In this document: positions 23,719-33,600 of the stretch, in pieces | Layout: each line of letters begins with the position of its first letter | How positions within the stretch are numbered: position 1 is the stretch's first letter | Assembly: GCF_051251565.1 (NCBI RefSeq) | Contig: NZ_JBPOFB010000001.1 | Location: 186,001 to 250,000, forward strand | DNA length: 64,000 nt | Direction of reading: 5' to 3' | Source of the DNA: Marivita sp051251565 | GTDB lineage: Bacteria; Pseudomonadota; Alphaproteobacteria; Rhodobacterales; Rhodobacteraceae | The notes under the pieces: generated by a model | Told to the model about the DNA's origin: nothing | The model's input: the letters and a program-made list of their open reading frames with translations, nothing else | Database searches by the model: none | Translations under genes and position numbers: made by a program

Positions 23719-25779
23719 TTACGCTGCGAACGGATTGTCGATCACGCCCACCAACTGGAGGATCAGCTCTCCGCTATCGATGGCTGATGCTGCTGCCGCA
23801 TCACGGTTGATTTCGATAAGCGCGGTCTGGATCGAACTGGCATTGCCGCGCTCGTAAATCTGCATCGCTTCGGATGCATCGGCGACGTTGGACAATCCGT
23901 TTATGATGGCAAAATATTTCCCGATATCCGTCTTGTCGGCCAGATAGGCCTGATCTGCCAATTGCAGGTCGATAAACGCTTGGGTCGCCGTTTCGTCCGG
24001 GTCAGCTTTGGCCCCGCGCAGAACTTCCCGAATGAACTGGTCTTCTCTGATATTTCCGTTGTCCAGTTGACCGATCCAGAAATCCAACCCGTCTTGATCA
24101 GGCAAGCGGCCCAAGACATTGGCGTAGACCTGAGTGGCAAAGTCGGTGTTCGACGCACCTTCGGGATAAGTTGCGCGCGTTTCCACCTGATCGAGGAACT
24201 CTTCGGCTATATCCTCTATGGTCACACCGTTGGCAAAGCTTGAGCCCCAGAAGTAGAGGCCAAGGGCATCAGGCGCCCGATTGAAATAGGCGATATAAAG
24301 CTCGATGAAGTCTGAAATCTGGGTTTCGGTCAAGTTTGTGATGCCTTGGATGATCGACAGATCCAAAAGGCCGTCTTCAAAGATCGTGGCACCCTGCGTG
24401 AACTTGAGGATTTCGATGTTCGTGAGTGTATCGGTGCCTTCGCCACCTGCCGCACGGTCCGTGGTGATGACAGTCCCGTCATGTGTCAGTTGCAGCGTGT
24501 ACCGCCCCATTGGGCCGTCAAAGCTTGCTGTGTCGGTGCCTGCACCGCCATCCAGAGTATCATTGCCAACCCCGCCGATGAGCACGTCATCATCAGCGCC
24601 TCCAGACAAGTTGTCGTCTCCGTCAGCGCCGAAAAGCCAGTCGTCATCCGTGCCGCCGCTCAGCGTATCGTTGCCAGCAAGGCCAAATAGGATGTCTTCG
24701 CCAAGGCCTCCGGAGAAGGTGTCGTCATTGGGTGTCAGCAAGAACCAATCGCCGTGGCTGGACCCGGTTGTCACACCTTCTGGGCTGATCGAGAAACTTG
24801 GGTCGGAATTGCGCGAGCCTACGATCACGTCATCGAAGACGCCGACAAAACTGGAAATAGCGTTGTCCAAGGTGCTGAGCATGACCTGCGCTTGCGTCGC
24901 CGCCTGTTCGGCAATCAAGACTGCATTTTGGTCCGTGCCTTGCGTCAGTTGGGTTCCCAAGCTTTGCAAAAGTTCAAATGTGTTTGTTGCAGCGTTTGCG
25001 ATCGCGGCCAGCGCGGCTTGGAAATCTGCCACATTGGCCCCATTCAGGGCGGCGCTGCTGATCAAATCCTGACGTGTTGCCACAAAGGTCATAATCGCAC
25101 GCGCGGCACCTGCGCCCAGCTGGTCGTAAAGCTCCTGCAAGGACGACCCCGAGAGGGAGTTGCCGATGCCATCCGATGCGCTCCAGCCGCCTGTTGCGTC
25201 GTCGATCAGAAATTCGGTCGACAGAAATTCGCGGTTGGCCTCTGACCAAAGCAGACCGGAAAGCTGTGCCTGGTAGGTTGCAAGAAGCGACGCGATTGCA
25301 TCGGCATTTTCTTCAGAATTTCCACCGCCGCCGTTGCCTCCTGCGCTGCCGCCGCCTGTTCCGCCGTCACCGCCGCCCGTGTCGCCACCCCCTGTGCCGC
25401 TGTCGCCGCCGCCGGTATCATCGCCTGCGATGACCGTGCGCAGCGTTTCGTTGGGATCGCCGCCCGATACGGTGGCAAGCACGGCATCCAGAGGGGCAAA
25501 GGCGGTTGCGTAGTCCTGAGCGACCAAGGCGTTCAAAATGGCAATCGCCTGCGGATCGACAAAGAGGGATGCCAGCGGAAGGATGGCCGTGATGCTGGCG
25601 GGGGGAATTGCCTGAAGCGCCTGCTTGGCGTTGTTCATCACGGTTGTGAATTGGCTGACGGTCAGGCTAAGAACATCATTCACCGGGGGCTGCGGAGGTT
25701 GTCCAGTGGCGCTAAGTAGCGATTGAAGCCCGTTGAACGCTTCGTTGAACGTGTTCTCGAATTCCACCAACGGATTCAT
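23719..25779 (-). CDS. RTX-type calcium-binding protein with C-terminal DUF4214
   Basis: 686 aa, no signal peptide. Residues 1-120 are helical. A glycine-rich linker of repeated GGGD/GTGGG units follows (near residues 120-155), then another alpha-helical block to about 340. A hemolysin-type calcium-binding nonapeptide array follows (FSGGLGEDILFGLAGNDTLS, then DDNLSGGADDDVLIGG and GNDTLDGGAGTDTASF). The C-terminal third is DUF4214, with the FNRAPDALGLYFW and LGRLPDQDGLDFW repeats. Such proteins are usually secreted by type I machines and found on surfaces or in the medium. No type I ABC/MFP genes are nearby. Ribosome site AGGA lies 8 bases before the ATG. Acidic composition fits secretion into seawater. 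Confidence 0.85.
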   Translation of the reverse strand: MNPLVEFENTFNEAFNGLQSLLSATGQPPQPPVNDVLSLTVSQFTTVMNNAKQALQAIPPASITAILPLASLFVDPQAIAILNALVAQDYATAFAPLDAVLATVSGGDPNETLRTVIAGDDTGGGDSGTGGGDTGGGDGGTGGGSAGGNGGGGNSEENADAIASLLATYQAQLSGLLWSEANREFLSTEFLIDDATGGWSASDGIGNSLSGSSLQELYDQLGAGAARAIMTFVATRQDLISSAALNGANVADFQAALAAIANAATNTFELLQSLGTQLTQGTDQNAVLIAEQAATQAQVMLSTLDNAISSFVGVFDDVIVGSRNSDPSFSISPEGVTTGSSHGDWFLLTPNDDTFSGGLGEDILFGLAGNDTLSGGTDDDWLFGADGDDNLSGGADDDVLIGGVGNDTLDGGAGTDTASFDGPMGRYTLQLTHDGTVITTDRAAGGEGTDTLTNIEILKFTQGATIFEDGLLDLSIIQGITNLTETQISDFIELYIAYFNRAPDALGLYFWGSSFANGVTIEDIAEEFLDQVETRATYPEGASNTDFATQVYANVLGRLPDQDGLDFWIGQLDNGNIREDQFIREVLRGAKADPDETATQAFIDLQLADQAYLADKTDIGKYFAIINGLSNVADASEAMQIYERGNASSIQTALIEINRDAAAASAIDSGELILQLVGVIDNPFAA

Positions 25780-25971
25780 ACCAAAAGGTCCTGTTAATCA
25801 GTAAAAAAATCAATTCTGCCTGACAGGATCGCAAGATTCAGTCACACAGCCGCAAATCATACGCTGATACACAACCACATTTCATGCACACCATCCAGCG
25901 TTTCCGCAGCCTGCTGCAAAAGGTGTGTTTCACCATTGGTGTGACAGGCGCTTTGGTTTCGCTTGGTAGGA

Positions 25972-27285
25972 TCAGAAAAAGGTCGAGACCGACATTTCGA
26001 AATAACTGTCATTGTCCGCCGACGCGAGCGGGTCTGTGTCGCTGTCGGACAGGATATGATTTGCCGTCAGGCCGACACGAAAACGGTCCCCCAATCGGCG
26101 CGATATGGACATCGTGTAAATCTTGGAGGCTTCGTTCAGATCAACGAACAGCCCGAAATCCATCTTGGTGTCGCTGGTGTCGTTATGTGCGTAGTTCACA
26201 CCAAGAAACAGATCGTCGTCATAGATCGTCACAGGCTGCCGATCACTGCGGTCGTCATAATGGTATTCAACAGCGGCAACCAAAGTGCCATCGCCCCCAA
26301 AGGCGTTGTAGAACGTCTGGTCGCCGCCAATAATCGCCGCGTTAAAGCTTTCGCCGGACGCTTCGCGCACGAAGCCTTCGAAGCGCAATTGCGTATCACC
26401 TTGGGCATAGACCGCCGTGAGCCCGTATTGGCGGATTTCCTGATAGTAGGGCGTAAGCGCGGTGAGTGATCCGATCCCCGCCGCAATCGCGCTCTCAATT
26501 GGTGTGGAGCCGGCTTCGTAGGCGTTCTGGACGGTAAGGTTGGCCTGATCGCATAAAGCTCCGCTGACAGTCGCATCAGCTTGCACGCAGCCGCCCAAAA
26601 GCACCGCTTCGCGGTTTGTGCCATCATAGACCGACGCACCAATGTCGAGGGATCCATCGCCAAGCGTATAGCTTTTGGTAAAGCGCAGCGCGACATCAAG
26701 GCTATCATCGTCTTCGTAGCGGGTCAGACGATCATCGGTGAAAATCGGTCCGCGCTGGCGGGTGGCCCGCCCACCAAAATTATCACGGACCTCTCCGCCC
26801 AAGGCATACAGGCTGAACGTGCCGATATCCGTAAAGACATTCGCATTGACCATCGGTGTGCCGATCCGGTCCGAGCGACCCAACTGGTTTGTCTGGTTGC
26901 GCGCATTCAAAACGTTGACTGTGGTGCGCCCGCTGCTGACGCCCCAGTCTTCGATGTTGTAGCCCAGTACGATGTCCCAATTGCCAAAGTTGTTGGTGTA
27001 ATACGCTTTTTGCAGATTAGAAAAGCTGCGGTCGTTGCGTTCGTCCTGCAAGTGCGAAAATTGCAATACAGCCTCGCCTGATCCAACGGCCAGAGTGCCG
27101 TCGATACGCAAGCCCGCGAAGGGATCGACGCTGCTGCCTTTTTGGCCAGCAAAGGCCCCGTCTTGTGTGTAGTGGCGTAAGCCGAGGTCAACTTGTCCCG
27201 AGATGCTGAATTCTGCGTCCTGCGCCCATGCCGGTGTCGCGCATATCAGGAAAAGCAATCCGGTCGTTATGGGGCGTGTAAACAT
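25972..27285 (-). CDS. Predicted outer-membrane beta-barrel protein of unknown family
   Basis: 437 aa from ATG 27285, chosen because it exposes a clean signal peptide (MFTRPITTGLLFLICATPAW, cut after AWA). The mature protein alternates polar and aromatic residues throughout (SGQVDLGLRHY, GNWDIVLGYNIEDWGVSSG, TQLRFEGFVREAS, NDSYFEMSVSTFF). It ends in Phe, the C-terminal signature recognised by the Bam machinery. The pattern suggests a 14- to 16-strand porin-like barrel. One Cys pair (GGCVQ and ALCDQ) could form a disulfide. It diverges from the polyketide synthase operon across 363 bases, so shared regulation is possible. Confidence 0.78.
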   Translation of the reverse strand: MFTRPITTGLLFLICATPAWAQDAEFSISGQVDLGLRHYTQDGAFAGQKGSSVDPFAGLRIDGTLAVGSGEAVLQFSHLQDERNDRSFSNLQKAYYTNNFGNWDIVLGYNIEDWGVSSGRTTVNVLNARNQTNQLGRSDRIGTPMVNANVFTDIGTFSLYALGGEVRDNFGGRATRQRGPIFTDDRLTRYEDDDSLDVALRFTKSYTLGDGSLDIGASVYDGTNREAVLLGGCVQADATVSGALCDQANLTVQNAYEAGSTPIESAIAAGIGSLTALTPYYQEIRQYGLTAVYAQGDTQLRFEGFVREASGESFNAAIIGGDQTFYNAFGGDGTLVAAVEYHYDDRSDRQPVTIYDDDLFLGVNYAHNDTSDTKMDFGLFVDLNEASKIYTMSISRRLGDRFRVGLTANHILSDSDTDPLASADNDSYFEMSVSTFF

Positions 27286-27648
27286 CAGGCAAATCCCTAT
27301 CGTGTAATGCCCAAACGATACTCCCGACGCCAAGAGGTTCCAAGCACAGGATGCTAAAGCTTTGCGCATCATCAGCCTCTTTGGGAAATTGACACCTTTT
27401 TTGCAACAAATCAGTGGAATCGCGCTGTACGACTTGCTTTGGTTCTCGACAAAGATGACGTGAAATCAATCGCCAAGGCGCTATCAGGCTTTACACGAAA
27501 GCCGTCGCGGATATTGTCCGCGTAGATATGTGACCTTTTGTTGAAGGCCCGTTTTTTTGGGCGAATTATTTGTTGTGATCGTTTTTGCGCCAGCACGTGG
27601 AGCGCGCGTTCAGTGTTGTTACGCCGGATTTTTGATTGGGGAATTACT
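27286..27648. other. Divergent regulatory region between the barrel protein gene and the PKS operon
   Basis: 363 bases without a supportable gene; the PKS frame stays open back to 27538 but shows no family similarity there. It contains an inverted repeat CGCGGA-TATTG-TCCGCG (27506-27522), a hairpin GCCC/GGGC around a T-run (27547-27562), and a TTGACA at 27389-27394 without a matching -10. GGGGA at 27638-27642 is the ribosome site that fixes the PKS start at 27649. The region is more AT-rich than its surroundings, as expected for two promoters. Confidence 0.45.
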
Positions 27649-30600
27649 ATGAAAGATCAATGCCATGGGTCTCAGAGTGAGACGCAGGAAGCGATCGCAA
27701 TCGTTGGAATGTCGTGCCACCTGCCGGGTGGAAATCGGTCCCCAGAAGAGTTCTTTGATTTCCTTCTGAAGAAAAAATGTGGCGTCGTCGTAATCCCCGA
27801 TGATCGTTGGGATACTGGCGTCTTTTTTGACCCCAACAGCCACGCGATTGCCAAATCTGTTAGCAAATGGGGCGGATTCGTGGAGGGCATCCGCAATTTT
27901 GATGCCAAGTTTTTTGGTATTTCGCCACGCGAAGCGGCAGGCATGGATCCACAGCAGCGGATGGTCTTGCAAAGTGTTGTCGAAGCGATGTTCGATGCCC
28001 AAATTCCGCTTGAGGACTTCACGAAGCATCGCACCGGGGTCTTTATCGGGATCTCGCAATCCGAATATCGGACGTTGCAGGAAATGCGTGTCACCAGCAA
28101 TGAAGCCTATGCTGGGACGGGCTATGCGCTTTGTATCACAGCAAACCGCGTGTCGCACCGTTTGAACCTGAATGGACCAAGCTATGCGGTCGATACGGCG
28201 TGTTCGTCATCGTTGACGGCCCTGAACCAGGCTGTTCAGAACCTCCGAACCGGAACATGCGACATTGCTGTCGTGGGCGGGGTCAATGCGCTGACCCATC
28301 CGTCGTCATTTCTGGCGTTTTCAAAAGCGGGGATGATTTCGCCGACGGGGCAGATTTCCACGTTTGACGCATCTGCGAATGGGTTCGTGCGTGGCGAAGG
28401 GGTGGGCACGGTCATCATCAAGACTTTGCGCAAGGCGCAGATCGACGGAGACCGGATTCACGCTGTGATCCATGGCACTGCGGTCAACCAAGACGGCGCA
28501 ACCAACACGATCACTGCGCCGAACCAGACCGCACAGATCTCGATGCTGCGAAACCTGTTTAACAGCGTTGATATCACGCCTGACCAGATCGGCTTTGTCG
28601 AAGCGCATGGAACCGGAACGCCCATCGGCGACCCGATCGAGGCGGGCGCGATTGGTACGGTTATTGGACAGAATTCGCCCGACCACCCGGTCTTTGTCGG
28701 ATCAAGCAAGGCCAATGTCGGCCATCTGGAAAGTGGCGCGGGCATCACCGGTTTGATCAAGGCGGCAATGGCGGTGAAGACGGGGATTGTGCCGCCCAAC
28801 ATCCACTTCAAAGACCCCAATCCGCATATCCCCTTCGATGCGCTGAATCTGCGTGTGCCGACCAAACCCGAAGAGTTTCCCGACACAGACGGCAGGCGCT
28901 ATGCGGTTGTGAACTCTTTCGGCTTTGGGGGGGCGAACGCTTGCGCGCTGATATCATCCGCGCCTGATGCAAGTTTTGACCATCATCCCGTTTCGGTGAT
29001 GCCCAAGGCCACCAACTTGGTCCCGGCGGCCGCGGGCTTCCCGTTTGTGTTTCCGCTGTCGGGTGCCACGCCAGAGGCGCTTCAGGCGAACGCGGGGGCT
29101 TTGCTCAAGGCGATGGGAGCACGGGGCAAGTTGGAACATACACCGCTGCGCGACATCTCGGCGGCGCTGGCGACCAAGCGCAGCCATTTTATGTACCGCG
29201 CCGTTATTTTGGTGCGGACCGAAAAGGACCTGAAATCTGCCCTGCGGGCCTTGGCGGCGGGCAAAACGGACATCGACACTGTTGTGATGGGCCAGATCAA
29301 GGGCACATCAAAGCTCTGTTTTACGTTCTCGGGTCAAGGCAGCCAGTGGTGGGCCATGGCGCGCAACCTGCTGGAAGACAGCCCAGTGTTTTCCGACGCG
29401 GTGGATGCGTTTGACGCTGAATTTCTGCCGGTTTCCGGCTGGTCCATCCGAGAAGAGCTGGCAAAGGATAAAGACAGCACCCGCATCGACGACACAACGG
29501 TCACCCAGCCTGCGCTTTTTGCGATTCAGTCCGGCCTCGCCGCGCTGTGGAAAGCCTTGGGTGTTGAGCCGGACATGGTCGCTGGGCACTCTATTGGCGA
29601 AGCTGCCGCCAGCTATGTTGCGGGGGGCTTGTCGCTGAGTGGTGCGGCCAAGTTTCTGTCCAAGCGGGGCACGATCCGGGACCAGCTTGGGGCCAAAGGC
29701 GCAATGGCCGCCATTGGCCTCAACCATGTCCAGGTTGAAGCGCTTTTGCCCAAGGATGGAACGCTTGGCATTGCTGCGATCAACGGTCCGGGGTCGACCA
29801 CGATCAGCGGGGATTTCGATGCGCTGCATGTGTTTGTTGATGAGTTCCAGATCACTCATCCCAATACGTTTATTCGCACCCTGACCGTCGATACGGCGTG
29901 GCATTCCCATCATCTGGATGCTGGTGAAGCGTGGTTCTGTGCGGAAATGGCGTCAATTGACTGGGCGGTTCCCACCTTGCCGTTCATTTCCACCGTGACG
30001 GGCCAGCCGGAAACGCGTTTCGACACCGACTATGGATGGCTCAACCTGCGCAAGCCGGTGCGCTTTCAGGCGGCGGTCGAAACGGCCCTGTCGTTCGGGA
30101 CGACCACATTTATTGAGCTTGGACCTGCGGGAACCCTTGCCGGACCAACGAAAAGCACCGCGCTTGAGGCGGGCGCCAATGTGACGGTCCTGCATTCGAT
30201 CAACCGCAAAGACAATGACTTCGACGCGATGGCCCACGCCGCCGCAACCCTGTTTGTCGAAGGACACCCGCTAAGATGGCGGGCAATCACAGGGACCCCG
30301 GAACATCATGTGCCTTTGCCTGCGCATGTCTGGATTGAAGAAGAATTCTGGCAGGATTCCGAAGAAAGCCGGGATCTCTTTTTCAAGCCGATGCAGCATC
30401 CATTCCTTGGATTTGCGGTGCGTGGCACCCCGTCAAGCTGGATGTCCGAAATCAATCTGCGCGCGTATCCCTATCTCAAAGATCACCGTATGCAGTCCGA
30501 GGCATTGTTCCCAGCGGCGGGCTATCTGGACACGATGATTGCGCTGTGCCGTCGCAAGTTTGGGGCGGGCAAGACGATCGAACTTGAAAACGCGATCATC

Positions 30601-33600
30601 CACGAAGCCTTGTTCATGCCGGATGAACAGGACGTGCTGTTCAGCAATGTCTATGATCCCGAACGCAAGCGGATCAAATTCTATTCGCGGGCCCGCGATA
30701 TCGAGGACGAATGGGTGTTGCGAAGTGAAAGCACGGCGCGAGTGACGGACGTGCCGCCACCGGCGGAAAAGCGTCTTGATCCGACACATCCCAGTTTTGT
30801 GAAAATTCCCTTGGATTTCGTCTATGACGAAGGCCTGCTGCGGGGGTTTGTCAATTACGGAGACACGTTCCAGACCATCAAGGAGGTCTGGATGTCGCAA
30901 AGCAAAACCTACGCGCGTCTGGCTCTCAAGGATACGGGCTATTCCACCCGCAACAGTCATCATCTTCACCCAACTCTGCTGGACGGATGCCTACAGCTTC
31001 TTGATCCGAATCTCACACGCAAGGCGTTTGAGAAAGGTCAGCGCGCTGGCGATTCGGTGACGCTGCCTGTCGGTTGTGGACGCATTCGGGTTTACGCCGA
31101 TTTCCCGGACGAGGTGATTGTCGAGGCCGACCAGTTCAAGAAACGCGGCGACGGCGAAAGCGTCGGCTTTACGGTTTATGACCTTGATGGCAATGTGCTT
31201 GTGACGGTGACGGATATGCGGGTGAAATTCCTGCCTGCCAAGAAAGCCGCCACCGACAGCGACAAGGTGCCTGCGCATTTCGTGCGCCAAGAGATTGTAG
31301 AGATCCAGGCCCCGGTTGCGCCCGAAACGCCTGACGGGACATGGATCGTCCTGGAGGATGAAAGCCCTCGTGGTGCCCCTATCGGAACAGCGCTGGAGAC
31401 TTTGGGCGCAAACGTCCGGTGCTTGCCCCGCGCATCGCTGGGTGACAATCCCGGCGACGCATTGGTCGATGTCCTTGGGCAAGAGATCGAGGATGGCAAG
31501 ATCGCAGGGATCGTGGTGACGTGGCCACTGACGATGCCCGACATCAGCGAAGACACATCCGTCGATGTGCTTTTCGATCCGCTGGAGGCCTGTACGAAAG
31601 ATCTGATCTCGCTGGGTGAGCTTTTGGATTATTCCCGCGCAGGCACCAACCGATTGCCGAATATCGTCGTGTTGACATCCGGCGCGTATCCGGACGGCAG
31701 CGCACACGCATTGAACAGCCGTATCCTGTCGCAGATGCCATTGGCCAGTCTCGTACGGGGCTTGTCGACCGAAACACCCGAATACGCGTTCCGTGTCATT
31801 GATGCCGACGCTGTATCGCTCAAAGACGCAAATCGGATTGCCGAGCATATCCTGACGCCAAGTGCCGAAACCGAGATGATCTTGCGTGATGGTTTCGCTT
31901 TTGCGCCACGGCTGGTCCATGTGCCGCAGGAGGATTTCGCCCCGAAGCTGCTTCGGGTGACACAGGACGACATCCAGACCAATTTCCACGCAACCATGCA
32001 AACGCCCGGTGTGATCGACAACGTCGAACTCGCGGAAATCCCGCTTGTCCCGGTTGGGGAGGGTGAGGTGCGCGTGCGCATCGCGGCGGTGGGGTTGAAT
32101 TTCCGCGATATCATGGCGGTTACGGGCCTTTTGCCCGCCGAGGCCGAGCCGGAACCCGCGTGGCGAAACCTTGGGCTTGAGTTCGGTGGTATTGTAGAGA
32201 CCGTTGGCGATGGCGTGACCCAGTTCAAGCCGGGTGATCGGGTGATGGGGTTGGGGCGGCGGTGCTTGCAGCGGTTCATGACGACGGATGCGCGCGCGCT
32301 GACGCTGGTGCCAGATCACATCTCGCTTGCCGAAGCCTCGACCATCCCAAGTGCTTTTGCGACGGCGCATTATGCGCTGAACCATATTGGACGGATGCGA
32401 AAAGGGGATAAGGTCTTTATCCATGTGGCCACGGGTGGCGTGGGAACGGCTGCTGTTCAATTGGCCCAAGCCGCAGGCGCCGAGATTTTTGCCACGGCAG
32501 GAAGCCCTGAAAAGCGGCGCATCCTGCGCCAGCAAGGCATCCCGCATGTCATGGATTCCCGCACATTGAAGTTTGCGGACGATGTGATGAGGATCACCAA
32601 GGGAACCGGGGTTGATGTGCTGCTCAATTCCTTGCCCGGTGATTACATCACCAAGGGTCTTGATATCATGGCACCGTATGGGCGCTATCTCGAAATCGGG
32701 AAACGCGATGTCTACGAAGATGCGTCGATCGGGATGAAAGCGCTGCGGCGCAACGTGTCGCTGAGCGTGCTGGACCTTGCCGCGATGGGATTGGAACGCC
32801 CGGATCTGATGAGCGACCTGTTCGCCGAACTGTCCGAGATGTTGGATGCCAAGACGCTTGCGCCTTTGCCATTGACCGAGTTTCCAATCAGCCGGATCAG
32901 CGATGCCATCCGATACATGAGCCAAGCCAAGCATGTCGGGAAAGTCGTCGTGTCCTTGGAAGAGGATGCCTTCGAAGTGCGCCGGGACGTGAATCGCCCG
33001 GTGTCGCTCTTGGCAGATGGCAGCTACCTGATCACTGGCGGGACCAGCGGCTTTAGCCTTAGCGTCGCCGATTGGTTGTCACGGGCAGGGGCCGGGCATC
33101 TTGTGTTGGCCTCGCGCTCTGGCACGGTGTCCGCAGCGGACGAAAAGAACGTCGCCAGGATGCGCAAGCGCGGCACGGATGTGTCCGTGATCGCGCTTGA
33201 TATCACCAAAAGCGATGCCGTCAGCCGTTTTGTGAACGAAAGCCTTGATAGTGATCGTCCCTTGAAAGGGGTCGTGCACGGCGCTGCTGTCATAAAGGAC
33301 GGGCTTGCCAATCAGTTGACGTCAGACATGATCACCGATGCCCTGTCCCCCAAGGTCAAAGGAGCATGGAACCTGCATCGTGCCTTTGCCCAAGCGGGCG
33401 CGGAGCCGGATTTCATGATCGGGTTTTCGTCGATTGCACAGGTTGTTGGATCAGCGGGTCAGTGCAACTACATCGCTGCGAATGCGTTTCTGGATGCGCT
33501 TGCCGCCTACCGCACATCTCTGGGGCGGTGCGGCACCGCAATTGACTGGGGGGTCATCGCCGACGCGGGGTTTGTCACGCGAAACGCCGGGCTGGCCTCG

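Noticed and set aside
25315..25435. Low-complexity tandem-like DNA (GCC/ACC-rich)
   Set aside because: It encodes the Gly-rich linker of the RTX protein in frame and is coding repetition, not a separate minisatellite or CRISPR.
30991..32934. 647-codon minus-strand frame opposite the PKS DH-ER region
   Set aside because: PKS active-site residues fix the plus strand as coding; the antisense frame is a codon-bias artefact.
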